Below, in pieces: positions 31,965 to 40,841 of a DNA stretch of 64,000 nucleotides. Origin of the DNA: Caballeronia temeraria (GTDB lineage Bacteria; Pseudomonadota; Gammaproteobacteria; Burkholderiales; Burkholderiaceae); contig NZ_FCOI02000004.1 in assembly GCF_001544795.2 (NCBI RefSeq), positions 248,001 through 312,000 on the forward strand, given 5' to 3'. Positions within the stretch are counted from its first letter, which is position 1, and every line of letters starts with the position of its first letter. Below the pieces are notes generated by a model. That model was not told where the DNA came from, made no database searches, and saw only the letters and a program-made list of their open reading frames with translations. The translations under genes and the position numbers were made by a program.

Positions 31965-34475
31965 ATGCGGACTCAATACGCGGCCTCGATGCCTGAAAAT
32001 AAAATCAAGGCGGAACATAAGCGTCAGGCGCATTTCCAGCGATGGTTCGCCACGTTCGCCAGCCTCGCCCATTCGCGGCTTCCGCTTTCCGCCTATTTGC
32101 AAAAGGTCACCGACACGCTGAGAGAAGTCGCGGGCGTCGCGTCCGCCGTGGTGGAATGGATCGAGGGCGAGGAGCTTTTATATCGCGCGGCGAGCGGCGC
32201 GGCGGCGGCGCATATCGGCGTTCGGTTGCCTACCTCCGGCAGCCTCTCGGGGCTTTGCATCACCCGCCAGCAGGCGCTCATCTGCCGCAATTCGGCAACG
32301 GACCACCGCGTCGATCGCGCCGCGTGCGAGGCGGTCGGCGCCGTATCGATGGTCGTCGCGCCCGTCGTCTACGAGGGCCGCTCGGTCGCCGTGCTGAAGC
32401 TCATTTCCGGCGAAGTCGATTATTTCGGGCAATCCGACATCAGCATTCTCGATGCGTTTTGCGCGTGCATCGCCGAGACCATCGCGCGCGAGGAAATCGG
32501 GCAGGAAAATCGCAAGCTCTTGCAGGAAAACGCCAGCGTCGCGGCGGATCTTTCCATCGAGTCGTCGCTGCGCATCGAATACGAAAAAAAGCTCGCCGAC
32601 GCCATGCGCCGGCGTCAGACCGTGCTCGACAACGCGCACGTCGCGTTCGTGTCGATGGACGAAGCCGGCATGGTCGTCGACTGGAACGAGGCCGCGTGCA
32701 CGCTCTTCGGCTGGAAACAGCACGAGGTGGCCGGCCGCGAACTCGCGTCGTATATCGTGCCCGAGCGCCTTCGCGACGGGCATCGCACAGGCCTGACGCG
32801 CTATCTCGCCACCGGCGAGGCGCGCATGATCAACCGGCGCGTCGAGCTGCCCGCGTTGCGCCGCGACGGCAGCGAGTTCGCCGCCGAGCTGACGATCAGC
32901 GAAGTCTGGTACGAAGGCCAGCGCCAGTTCGCATGTTTCGTGCACGACATCACCGACCGGCACATCGCGAACGAGGCAAACGAACGGCTGCGCCTGCTGA
33001 TCGATTCGGTGAGCGATTACGCGATCTGCATGCTCGATCAGAACGGCTACGTGCGGTCCTGGAACGACGGCGCGCGCGCCATCTACGGCTTCACGGCGGC
33101 CGAGGCGATCGGCCGGCATTTCGCGCTTTTCTATACCTCCGACGAGCACGGCCGCGACCGCCCCAGCGACGATCTCGCGCTCGCCGCACAACGCGGCCGC
33201 ATCGAGCACGAGGACTGGCACGTGCGCAAGGACGGCTCCGAGTTCTGGGCGCACGTCATGCTGAGCGCGCTGCCCGGCAATAACGGCGGTCCGCAGGGCT
33301 TCGTCAAGATCACGCGCGACATGACCGCGCGGCGGCGTCTCGAAGAACTGGAAGCGTCGAGCCGCCGCATGAACCAGTTTCTGGCGCTGCTCGGTCACGA
33401 GTTGCGCAATCCGCTCGCGCCGATCCGCAACGCGGTGAGCATCCTCAAGCTGACATCGTCCGACGATCCCGACGTGATCCGCAGCCGCCAGATCGTCGAC
33501 CGTCAGCTCGCGCATCTGACCAAGCTCGTCGACGATCTGCTCGAAGCCGGGCGCGTGAGCTCCGGCAAGATTCGCCTGACGACCGGCATCGTCGATATCG
33601 CGGATGTCGTGCATCTGAGCGTCGAGGCGAGCCAGCCGTCGTTCGACGAGCGCGGGCAACGCATCGACGTGAAGGACGGCGGCCAGCCGCTTTTCGTCAA
33701 CGGCGATCCGACGCGCCTCGTGCAGGCGCTCAACAATCTGCTCAACAACGCATCGAAATTCAGCCCGCATGGTTCGACGATCACGCTCGAAGTCGGCCCG
33801 CGCGGCGGCACGGCGATGGTGCGCGTGAGCGACGAAGGCCGCGGCATTTCCGCCGAGGCGCTCGGCACCGTGTTCGATCTCTTCGTGCAGGAGCATCCGC
33901 CGGGCGCGCATGCCGACGAAGGCGGACTCGGCATCGGCCTCACGCTCGTGCGCGCGATCGCGGAGCTGCACGGCGGGCACGTCGAGGCGAAGAGCGGCGG
34001 CGCGGGACGAGGCAGCGCGTTTTCGCTGTGGCTGCCGCTGGCCGAGCCGCCCGCGAGCGGCGCGCCGTCGAGCGGGAAACCGGCCGCCGTCGCGGGGCGC
34101 CAGCTCGATGTGCTCGTCGTCGACGACAACCGCGATTCCGCCGACAGCATGACGCTGCTCGTCGACATGCTCGGCCACAACGCGCGCGCCGCGTACGACG
34201 GCCCGCACGCGCTCGAATCGTTCGATGCGTCGCGTCCGCAGGTCGTGCTGCTCGATCTGTCGATGCCCGGCATGACGGGCTTCGACGTGATCCGCCGCAT
34301 GCGCCAGGATGCGGACAAGCCCGGCGGCAAGCATGTGATCGTCGCGGCGATGACGGGTCTCGGCTCCGACGAAGACATGGCCCGCACGCGCGCCGCCGGT
34401 TTCGATGCGCATCTCGTCAAACCGGTCGATCTTCCGGATCTGGAGCGCGTGCTGGCGCTGGCGGGACGCGTCTGA
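31965..34475 (+). CDS. Hybrid sensor histidine kinase (GAF-PAS-PAS-HisKA-HATPase-REC)
   Basis: 836 residues from ATG 31965 (ATG 31989 also possible). No membrane segment, so cytosolic. Order: GAF (about 20-180), coiled link, PAS (about 205-335), PAS (about 340-455), HisKA with His478 in LLGHELRNPLAP, HATPase_c (NNLLNNASKF, DEGRGIS, GGLGIGLTLV), receiver (about 715-835) with Asp764 in VVLLDLSMPG and Lys in HLVKPVD. All phosphorelay residues are intact, unlike the kinase at the left edge. No response-regulator gene is adjacent; the output partner is unknown. Its 3' end abuts a pseudogene cluster. Confidence 0.92.
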   Translation: MRTQYAASMPENKIKAEHKRQAHFQRWFATFASLAHSRLPLSAYLQKVTDTLREVAGVASAVVEWIEGEELLYRAASGAAAAHIGVRLPTSGSLSGLCITRQQALICRNSATDHRVDRAACEAVGAVSMVVAPVVYEGRSVAVLKLISGEVDYFGQSDISILDAFCACIAETIAREEIGQENRKLLQENASVAADLSIESSLRIEYEKKLADAMRRRQTVLDNAHVAFVSMDEAGMVVDWNEAACTLFGWKQHEVAGRELASYIVPERLRDGHRTGLTRYLATGEARMINRRVELPALRRDGSEFAAELTISEVWYEGQRQFACFVHDITDRHIANEANERLRLLIDSVSDYAICMLDQNGYVRSWNDGARAIYGFTAAEAIGRHFALFYTSDEHGRDRPSDDLALAAQRGRIEHEDWHVRKDGSEFWAHVMLSALPGNNGGPQGFVKITRDMTARRRLEELEASSRRMNQFLALLGHELRNPLAPIRNAVSILKLTSSDDPDVIRSRQIVDRQLAHLTKLVDDLLEAGRVSSGKIRLTTGIVDIADVVHLSVEASQPSFDERGQRIDVKDGGQPLFVNGDPTRLVQALNNLLNNASKFSPHGSTITLEVGPRGGTAMVRVSDEGRGISAEALGTVFDLFVQEHPPGAHADEGGLGIGLTLVRAIAELHGGHVEAKSGGAGRGSAFSLWLPLAEPPASGAPSSGKPAAVAGRQLDVLVVDDNRDSADSMTLLVDMLGHNARAAYDGPHALESFDASRPQVVLLDLSMPGMTGFDVIRRMRQDADKPGGKHVIVAAMTGLGSDEDMARTRAAGFDAHLVKPVDLPDLERVLALAGRV

Positions 34476-34479
34476 CGGG

Positions 34480-34652
34480 TTGCGGCGCGCCCGGCACCGC
34501 GCGCACCCGCGCGGGCGTTTTCGTCAGCCGGTAAGGCAGCTTCACGACCGGCCAGAACGCGCCGTTCGCGTCGCGGGCGGCGGAGAGCACATCGGCGAGA
34601 AAGTCGCTGTCTTCGAGAAGTTCGTCGACACGCATCACCGGCACCGCGCCCG
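34480..34652 (-). pseudogene. Fragment of a CaiB/BaiF (class III) CoA-transferase
   Basis: The minus frame encodes AGAVPVMRVDELLEDSDFLA, then GAFWPVVKLPYRLTKTPA. This is the C-terminal pattern of CaiB/BaiF proteins, in which a P-V-x-x-V segment and a late PxRLSxTPA segment are typical. The N-terminal two thirds are missing and the 3' end runs into the kinase gene. It is fused out of frame to the start of an enoyl-CoA hydratase at about 34652. Confidence 0.65.
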
Positions 34653-34846
34653 CGATCCGCGCCGACGCAAAACGACTTCGCGCCCGCGCCGGTGATGACG
34701 ATTACGCGCACGTCGTCGTCATCGCGTGCTTCGGCGAGACGCGCGCGCAGTTCGACGAGCGTGTCGATATCGAGTGCGTTGAGTGCTTCGGGCCGATCGA
34801 GCGTCACGACGGCGACGTGATCGGAGACGCTATAGCGAATGCTCAT
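34653..34846 (-). pseudogene. Truncated enoyl-CoA hydratase (5' end only)
   Basis: An intact start (ATG 34846, SD GAGGAG) opens a crotonase N-terminus: VSDHVAVVTLDRPEALNALD, ARDDDDVRVIVITGAGAKSF, then CVGAD. Homology stops after about 64 residues, and the downstream sequence continues in another frame as a CoA-transferase tail. An internal deletion has joined two neighbouring genes. Expression signals look preserved, so a nonsense fusion protein could still be made. Confidence 0.75.
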
Positions 34847-34875
34847 CGTCGTCTCCTCAAACGCTCGGCGGTGCG

Positions 34876-35094
34876 AGAGACTTCGCGCGCGTCGTCGTGA
34901 AGAGCCGTCATGCGGGCTCGCTCAATCCGCACGCGCAGTTCCGCAAGGAAACGAGCGTCGAGGAAGTGCTGACGAGCCGCATGGTCAGCGATCCGCTGAC
35001 GCTTTTCATGTGCTCGTCGATCGGCGATGGCGGCGCGGCCGTGTTCATCGATTCCGCCGTCGCGCTGGTCACGATCACGATTCTTTCGACCTGA
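34876..35094 (+). pseudogene. Fragment of a thiolase/lipid-transfer-type acetyl-CoA acyltransferase
   Basis: The plus frame encodes DFARVVVKSRHAGSLNPHAQ, then FRKETSVEEVLTSRMVSDPL, then TLFMCSSIGDGGAAVFI. This is the well-conserved mid-region of SCP2-type thiolases (NPxAQFR, then PLTLLMCSPIGDGAAA). Neither the N-terminus nor the C-terminal catalytic part is present. Orientation is opposite to the hydratase remnant. Confidence 0.72.
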
Positions 35095-35854
35095 ACTCCG
35101 CGCATTCCACCGTCACATTCCCCCGCTCTTCGAAGCGCGCGAGCACCGGCGCTTCGGCCAGCGCATCGGTGACGAGCGTCCAGTGGCGTTCCAGCGGCGT
35201 CCAGTGCTGCTGATTCGCGCGCTCCAGCTTGTTCGACGTGACCAGCACGAACACGCCCGCCGCCTGTCCGACGATGCATTCCTTCAGAAAAGCCTGCTCC
35301 GCCGTCGCCTCGCACAGCCCGCGGCCCACGACAACGCCGTCCGCGCCGAGAAACGCCTTGTCGAAGGTGACGCGCGTGAGCGCCACCTGCGCGATGGGCC
35401 CGAGCGTGCTCATGCTCGACGGCCGCACGTCGCCGCCGATCAGCGTCACGCGCACATCCGCCGACGCGAGCGTGCTCACCGCCAGCAGATTGTTCGTGAC
35501 GACGTGAATCTCGGTGCGCCCGGCGAGGCAGCGCGCAAGCGCGGCGGTGGTCGTGCCGCCGTCGAGAAAGATCGTGTCTCCGTCCTGCACGTGACGCGCC
35601 GCCGCGCGCGCGATCGCTTCCTTCTGCTCGCGAAAACTCTCGCGCCGCGTATCGAGCGATTCTTCCGGCTCATGCATGCCCACCGACGCCGCGCCGCCAT
35701 AAGTGCGCACGATGCGCCTTTCGTCCGCGAGCGCGCGCAGATCGCGGCGCACCGTCGCCTCCGACATGCCGAAGTGCTCGCACAACGCGGCGACATCGTT
35801 CATGCCGGAGAGCACGGCCTTCAACATGGCCTCGCGGCGTTTCTCGACTTTCAT
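35075..35854 (-). CDS. DeoR-family regulator of the threonate operon
   Basis: 259 residues from ATG 35854, with an AAGGAAC SD. N-terminal DeoR HTH (VAALCEHFGMSEATVRRDLRALADERRIVRTYGGA), C-terminal sugar-phosphate-binding DeoRC domain (DTIFLDGGTTTAALARCL, VTNNLLAVSTLA, LIGGDVRPSSMSTLGP, KAFLGADGV). It is divergent from the kdgT-dtnK-pdxA2 operon. Two related palindromes lie between the genes. The effector is expected to be a phosphorylated four-carbon acid or a glycolytic intermediate (inference). Confidence 0.9.
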   Translation of the reverse strand: MKVEKRREAMLKAVLSGMNDVAALCEHFGMSEATVRRDLRALADERRIVRTYGGAASVGMHEPEESLDTRRESFREQKEAIARAAARHVQDGDTIFLDGGTTTAALARCLAGRTEIHVVTNNLLAVSTLASADVRVTLIGGDVRPSSMSTLGPIAQVALTRVTFDKAFLGADGVVVGRGLCEATAEQAFLKECIVGQAAGVFVLVTSNKLERANQQHWTPLERHWTLVTDALAEAPVLARFEERGNVTVECAEFRSKES

Positions 35855-35955
35855 CCTGTTCCTTTCTTCTACGTTCTGACGGCGACGCACAGTGTAGCGA
35901 ACCGGCCGGGTCCGTCGAATGCTCGCCTTCGTCAGCGACCGCGCCATCTCAATTT

Positions 35956-35970
35956 TGATCGATTCGATCA
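35956..35970. promoter_or_regulatory. DeoR operator candidate 1
   Basis: TGATCGA-T-TCGATCA is a perfect 7-bp palindrome about 100 bases upstream of the DeoR gene start. It shares TTGATCGATTC with the second site at 36059. Confidence 0.65.
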
Positions 35971-36058
35971 TTCGAACAGGCAAAATCATCGCTTTCGATC
36001 AGCGTAAACCCGCATAACGCGCGATTTGCGCAAGACGGGGCAGAGCGCTACACTCCGA

Positions 36059-36077
36059 TTTGATCGATTCAATCAAT
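36059..36077. promoter_or_regulatory. DeoR operator candidate 2
   Basis: TTTGATCGATTCAATCAAT repeats the core of site 1 (TTGATCGATTCxATCA) about 40-57 bases before the kdgT start. The two sites are about 103 bases centre to centre, close to ten helical turns, so looping between them is possible. Confidence 0.62.
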
Positions 36078-36115
36078 CTATGAGCGAATCGGACAGAAAC
36101 CACTCTGGAGACACC

Positions 36116-37111
36116 ATGGCTCAGATTCACATCAAGCGCGCCGTCGAGCGCGTTCCCGGCGGGATGATGATCGTTCCGTTGCTCATCGGCTCGCTGATCG
36201 CGACGTTCGCGCCCGGCATGCCGAAGTTCTTCGGCTCGTTCACGAACGCGCTTTTCACCGGCGCGCTGCCGATTCTCGCGGTGTTCTATGTGTGCATGGG
36301 CGCGAGCATCGACGTGAAAGCGACGCCGTATCTGCTCAAGAAAGGCGGCGCGCTGTTCGCGACGAAAGTCGGCACGGCGATCGTCGCGGGCGTCGTGCTC
36401 GGGCATTTCCTTGGCGAGCAGCCGATCAGCTCCGGCCTCTTCGCGGGCATTTCGACGCTCGCCGTCGTCGCCGCCATGAACGACACCAACGGCGGACTCT
36501 ACATGGCGCTGATGGGCCAGTACGGACGCTCGGAAGATGTCGGCGCCTACACGATCATGTCGCTCGAATCGGGCCCGTTCCTGACGATGGTCACGCTCGG
36601 CGTCGCCGGTCTGTCGGCGTTTCCGTGGCCGACGCTCGTCGGCAGCATCCTGCCGCTCGCGGTCGGCATGCTGCTCGGCAATCTCGATCGCGAGATGCGC
36701 GAGTTCCTCGGCCGCGCCGTGCCGGTGATGATTCCGTTCTTCGCGCTGGCGCTCGGCGCGAGCCTCGATCTGCACAAGGTCTGGCAAGCCGGTCTGCTCG
36801 GCATCGGACTGGGTTTCGCGGTCGTCATCGTGACGGGCATTCCGCTCTACTTCGCGGATCGTCTGACGGGCGGCACGGGCGTCGCGGGCGCGGCGGCGGC
36901 GAATACCGCGGGCAACGCGGCGGCGGTTCCCGCGCTGATCGCGGCGGCCAATCCGGTCTATGCCGAAGCGGCCAAGTCGGCGACGCTGCTCGTCGCGGCG
37001 TGCGTCGTCGTGACGGCGATCGTGTCGCCGATCCTGACGGCATCCATCGCCAAACGCGTGAATGCGCGGCTCGATGCGCGTGCGTCCGCGAAGGCGCGGG
37101 AGGCCACGTGA
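36116..37111 (+). CDS. kdgT: 2-keto-3-deoxygluconate permease-type transporter
   Basis: 331 residues from ATG 36116, with a CTGGAG SD. KdgT family: [21 protein letters not shown] at the N-terminus, [22 protein letters not shown] in the middle, and [25 protein letters not shown] near the end; about ten membrane helices. The family carries 2-keto-3-deoxygluconate and related sugar acids by H+ symport. Here it heads a kinase/PdxA2 operon, so D-threonate or a similar four-carbon acid is the more likely substrate. Its stop overlaps the next ATG by one base. Confidence 0.88.
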   Translation: MAQIHIKRAVERVPGGMMIVPLLIGSLIATFAPGMPKFFGSFTNALFTGALPILAVFYVCMGASIDVKATPYLLKKGGALFATKVGTAIVAGVVLGHFLGEQPISSGLFAGISTLAVVAAMNDTNGGLYMALMGQYGRSEDVGAYTIMSLESGPFLTMVTLGVAGLSAFPWPTLVGSILPLAVGMLLGNLDREMREFLGRAVPVMIPFFALALGASLDLHKVWQAGLLGIGLGFAVVIVTGIPLYFADRLTGGTGVAGAAAANTAGNAAAVPALIAAANPVYAEAAKSATLLVAACVVVTAIVSPILTASIAKRVNARLDARASAKAREAT

Positions 37112-38364
37112 TGAAGAGCTTGCTGATCGTCGCCGACGATCTGTCGGGCGCCGCCGATTGCGCGATCGCGTTCGCGGCGGCGGGCCGCAAGACGGTCGTG
37201 TCGCTCGATGCAGCCGCGCCGGATGCGCACGCAATCGTCATCGCCGCCGACACCGACACGCGCCGCCTCGCGCCCGCCGACGCCGCGAAGCGCACGGCCG
37301 ACGCGTGGCAAGCGCTGCGCGCGCCCGGACGGCGTCTCTACAAGAAGATCGATTCGACCTTGCGCGGCAACTGGACCGCCGAGGTCGCAGCGTTGACGCG
37401 CCTCGCGGGACCGGCCATCGTCACGCCCGCGTTCCCGGCGACGGGCCGCACGGTGCGCGATGCCCGCGTGTTCGTGCGCGGCGTGCCGCTCGAAGACACC
37501 GAAACGTGGCAGCTCGAACATGCCGGGCAGCATGCCGGTCTGCGCGACATGCTCGGCGCGGTCGGTCTGCGCGTCGCGCACGTTTCGCTCGATGCGTTCC
37601 GCACCGCGCCGCAGGACGTCGCCGCGATGGTCGCGTCGGCGGCGGCGACGGGCAATGGCATCGATGCGATCGTCGTCGATGCCGAAACCACCGACGATCT
37701 GGCCTCGCTCGCGCGCGTGACGGCATCGGTCGATGCGCCGTTCTTCTGGGTCGGCTCCGGCGGACTCGCGCGCGAACTGGCCGCGCTGCCCGACCTCTTC
37801 GACGCACATGCCTCCACGCAAGCCCCACGCGCGATCGACCCGGCGCAAGGCCCGATCCTCGCGCTCGTCGGCAGCCTGTCCGCGATCTCCGAGCGTCAAT
37901 GCGCGATGCTTCGCGCCGAAGCCGGCGTCGCAGAAATGATCGTGCCGCCCGCCGTGTTGCGCGACGGCGCGCGCCATCCGGCGTGGCAGACGTGGAGCGC
38001 GCGCATCGGCGATTCGGTGCGCGGCAAGGAAGACGCGATCGTGCGCATCGGCCGTGACGACGCGTTCGATCCCGCCGAAGGCGCGCTTTTGTCGAACGCG
38101 CTCGCGGCGCTCGTCGCACCGCATTTCGACGCGCTCGGCGGACTGATCGCGACCGGCGGCGAAACGGCACGCGCGATGCTCGCCGCCGCGAACGTCGGCA
38201 GCCTCGAACTCGTGCGCGAGATCGAAGCGGGCGTCGCGCTCGGGCGGCCATCGAACGGCAAGGGTCCGTCGGTGGTCACCAAAGCCGGCGCGTTCGGCAG
38301 CGAGCACGCGCTGCTCGGCGCCTATCTGCATTTGCGCGGCGCGGACATTCCCGTCGCGCGTTAA
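37111..38364 (+). CDS. dtnK: Four-carbon acid-sugar kinase (DUF1537), D-threonate kinase-like
   Basis: 417 residues. N-terminal domain [22 protein letters not shown] carries the DDxTGA-type substrate-binding motif (here DDLSGA), and KKIDSTLRGN follows. The C-terminal nucleotide-binding part has ILALVGSLSAISERQ, ATGGETARAML and GPSVVTKAGAFG. DUF1537 proteins include OtnK and DtnK, ATP-dependent kinases of erythronate/threonate. With PdxA2 next door and no aldolase or dehydrogenase genes of the L-threonate route, D-threonate 4-kinase is the best assignment. Confidence 0.87.
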   Translation: MKSLLIVADDLSGAADCAIAFAAAGRKTVVSLDAAAPDAHAIVIAADTDTRRLAPADAAKRTADAWQALRAPGRRLYKKIDSTLRGNWTAEVAALTRLAGPAIVTPAFPATGRTVRDARVFVRGVPLEDTETWQLEHAGQHAGLRDMLGAVGLRVAHVSLDAFRTAPQDVAAMVASAAATGNGIDAIVVDAETTDDLASLARVTASVDAPFFWVGSGGLARELAALPDLFDAHASTQAPRAIDPAQGPILALVGSLSAISERQCAMLRAEAGVAEMIVPPAVLRDGARHPAWQTWSARIGDSVRGKEDAIVRIGRDDAFDPAEGALLSNALAALVAPHFDALGGLIATGGETARAMLAAANVGSLELVREIEAGVALGRPSNGKGPSVVTKAGAFGSEHALLGAYLHLRGADIPVAR

Positions 38365-38388
38365 GACACGACATCACAGACGAACATC

Positions 38389-39390
38389 ATGAGCAACTAT
38401 CTCCCCGTAATCGGCATCACGATGGGCGACGCGAGCGGCGTAGGCCCCGAAGTCGTCGTCAAGAGCCTCGCGCACGACGCGGTCTATCAGCAGTGCCGTC
38501 CGCTCGTGATCGGCGATGCGCGCCGTCTCGAGCGCGCGAACGACATCGTCGGCGGCAAGGCGACGGTGCGCCGCATCAAGGACGCGACCGAAGCGCGTTA
38601 CGAGCCGGGCGTGATCGATTGCGTCGATCTCGGTCTCATTCCCGACGATCTGCCCTTCGGCGAGCTGTCTTCCGTGGCGGGCGATGCGGCGTACCAGTAC
38701 ATCGCGCGCGCCGTCGAACTGGCGCAGGCGAAGCAGATCGACGCGATCTGCACCGCGCCGCTCAACAAGGAAGCGCTGCACGCGGGCGGCCACAAGTTTC
38801 CCGGCCACACGGAAATGCTCGCGCATCTGACGGGCGTCGACGAAGTGTCGATGATGCTCGTCGCGCCGCAATTGCGCGTGATTCACGTGACGACGCACAT
38901 CGGCATCATCGATGCGATCCGCAAGATCGAGCCGGGTCTCGTGCAACGCACGATCGAGCGCGGCAACGCGACGCTCGTGAAGGCGGGTATCGCGAAACCG
39001 CGCATCGGCGTGTGCGGCATCAATCCGCATGCGGGCGAGAACGGTCTGTTCGGCTATGGCGAGGAAGAGGAGAAGATCATTCCCGCCGTGAAGCTCTTGC
39101 AGGAACGCGGGCTCGACGTGACCGGCCCGCTGCCCGCCGATACGCTGTTCTATCGCGCGGGGCGCGGCGACTTCGATCTCGTCGTCGCGATGTATCACGA
39201 TCAGGGTCATGGCCCCGTGAAGGTGCTCGGTCTCGAAGCGGGCGTGAACGTGACGGTCGGACTGGATGTGATCCGCACGTCGGTCGATCACGGCACGGCG
39301 TTCGATATCGCGGGCAAGGGCATCGCCGATGAAGGCAGCATGCTCGAAGCGCTGCGTCAGGGCGCGGAGCTGGCCACGCGGCGTCAGTGA
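38389..39390 (+). CDS. pdxA2: PdxA2-type 4-phospho-D-threonate dehydrogenase
   Basis: 333 residues. PdxA family: GITMGDASGVGPEVVVKSL, ICTAPLNKEALHAGGHKFPGHTEML (metal His), VTTHIGIIDAIRKI, GINPHAGENGLFG, MYHDQGHGPVKVLG, DHGTAFDIAGKG. The classical PdxA acts in vitamin B6 synthesis. Copies next to DUF1537 kinases are PdxA2, which oxidise and decarboxylate 4-phospho-D-threonate (or erythronate) to dihydroxyacetone phosphate. Gene context favours PdxA2. This closes a short pathway from threonate to glycolysis. Confidence 0.88.
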   Translation: MSNYLPVIGITMGDASGVGPEVVVKSLAHDAVYQQCRPLVIGDARRLERANDIVGGKATVRRIKDATEARYEPGVIDCVDLGLIPDDLPFGELSSVAGDAAYQYIARAVELAQAKQIDAICTAPLNKEALHAGGHKFPGHTEMLAHLTGVDEVSMMLVAPQLRVIHVTTHIGIIDAIRKIEPGLVQRTIERGNATLVKAGIAKPRIGVCGINPHAGENGLFGYGEEEEKIIPAVKLLQERGLDVTGPLPADTLFYRAGRGDFDLVVAMYHDQGHGPVKVLGLEAGVNVTVGLDVIRTSVDHGTAFDIAGKGIADEGSMLEALRQGAELATRRQ

Positions 39391-39442
39391 CACATATGGC
39401 GTGATAATGGGCGCTTCACACGACGTACGAGCACCCATCATC

Positions 39443-40822
39443 ATGTCCTCCCTCGATACGCTGCACGATCTTTGGCGCATCGCCGGCCTGCCCGGCGATG
39501 CGCTTTCTTTCATCGACCTTCCCGGTCGCGATCCGGTTTTTCCATCCAGTTTTGCTGTCGGCACGGCGGCGCAGGCGACCATCGGCGCTGCGGCGCTCGC
39601 GGCGTGCGAGCTGGGCGCGCTGCGTGGCGTCGAGCGGCAGCGCGTGTCCGTCGACATGACGCACGCGGCGGTCGAATGCACCGGCGCGTTCACCGTCGAT
39701 GGCAAGGAGCCGGAGACATGGGGACGCTTCTCCGGTCTCTATCGATGCGCCGATGGCTACGTGCGCATTCACGCGAACTTCGAACATCATCAGGATGGCG
39801 CGCTGCGTTTGCTCGGGCTCGACCCGCGCACCGCGACGCGCGAGGACGCCGAGCGCGCGCTGCTTGCGTGGCGCGGCAGCGACTTCGAGAACGCGGCGGC
39901 CGAGCGCGGTCTCGTCGTGACGATGCTGCGCACGTTCGACGAATGGGATGCGACGCCGCAAGCCCAAGCGATCGCCGCGCAGCCGTTGATGACGATCACG
40001 CGCATCGGCGATGCGCCGCCGCTTTCCCTGCCTTCTCTCTCCGCCGATGCGCGGCCGCTCGACGGTCTGCGCGTGCTCGATTTCACGCGCATTCTCGCGG
40101 GGCCGGTCGGCGGGCGCGCGCTCGCCGCGTTCGGCGCGGACGTGATGCTCGTGAACGGGCCGCATCTGCCGAATATTCCGGCGATCGCGGATACGAGCCG
40201 CGGGAAGCGCTCGGCGCTGCTCGATCTTCGGACGCCATCGGATCGCGAGACGCTCTGGCATCTGATCGATGAGGCGCATGTGTTTGCGCAGGGGTATCGG
40301 CCGGGCGGGATCGCGTCGCTGGGATTTGGGCCGGAAGCGGTGGCGAAGCGTCGGCCGGGGATCGTCTATACGTCGCTGACGGCGTATGGCACGAAAGGGC
40401 CGTGGGCCGATCGGCGCGGCTTCGATTCGCTCGTGCAGACCGCAATGGGCTTCAACGCCGCCGAAGGCGGAGCGGCCGGCGAAAGCAAGCCGCGTCCCCT
40501 GCCGATGCAGATGCTCGACATGGCGAGCGGTTTTCTGATGGCGTTCGGCGCGGCTGCGGCGTTATGGAAGCAGCAACGCGAAGGCGGAAGCTGGCACGTG
40601 CAGGTTTCGCTCGCGCAGACGGGGCATTGGTTGCGCGGACTCGGGCGCGTGGACGGCGGGTGGGCGATCGCGAAGCCGGATTTCGCGCCGTATGTCGAGC
40701 GTTATGAATCGGGATTCGGCGAACTGGTGGCGGTGCGGCCGAGCGCGCAACTCGTGCGAACGCCGGCGGGTTATGCGCGGGAATCGGCGCCGCCGGGGAC
40801 GGCAGAGGCGCGGTGGAGATAA
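39443..40822 (+). CDS. CaiB/BaiF (class III) CoA-transferase family protein
   Basis: 459 residues from ATG 39443. The recognisable CaiB/BaiF core starts only at about residue 200: PLDGLRVLDFTRILAGPVGGRALAAFGADV, PSDRETLWHLIDEAHVFAQGYRPGGIASLGFGPEAV, IVYTSLTAYGTKGPWADRRGFDSLVQTAMG. Residues 1-190 (SSFAVGTAAQATIGAAALAACELG, WGRFSGLYRCADGYVRIHAN) look like a part-domain of the same fold placed in front. Such 450-480-residue forms occur in Burkholderia. It would move CoA between acyl-CoA and a carboxylic acid. It is 52 bases after pdxA2 but has no clear link to threonate. Confidence 0.85.
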   Translation: MSSLDTLHDLWRIAGLPGDALSFIDLPGRDPVFPSSFAVGTAAQATIGAAALAACELGALRGVERQRVSVDMTHAAVECTGAFTVDGKEPETWGRFSGLYRCADGYVRIHANFEHHQDGALRLLGLDPRTATREDAERALLAWRGSDFENAAAERGLVVTMLRTFDEWDATPQAQAIAAQPLMTITRIGDAPPLSLPSLSADARPLDGLRVLDFTRILAGPVGGRALAAFGADVMLVNGPHLPNIPAIADTSRGKRSALLDLRTPSDRETLWHLIDEAHVFAQGYRPGGIASLGFGPEAVAKRRPGIVYTSLTAYGTKGPWADRRGFDSLVQTAMGFNAAEGGAAGESKPRPLPMQMLDMASGFLMAFGAAAALWKQQREGGSWHVQVSLAQTGHWLRGLGRVDGGWAIAKPDFAPYVERYESGFGELVAVRPSAQLVRTPAGYARESAPPGTAEARWR

Positions 40823-40841
40823 ACGTTATGAGCCGCGCGAA

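Noticed and set aside
32178..34412. 744-codon minus-strand open frame opposite the second hybrid kinase
   Set aside because: Composition is that of a shadow frame; the plus-strand kinase has a full set of domain motifs.
33503..34846. 447-codon minus-strand frame that starts as enoyl-CoA hydratase
   Set aside because: Only the first 64 or so codons are homologous; the remainder is out-of-frame CoA-transferase sequence and kinase antisense. Listed as pseudogenes instead of one CDS.
36958..38331. 457-codon minus-strand frame opposite the DUF1537 kinase
   Set aside because: Shadow of a well-supported gene; no motif of its own.
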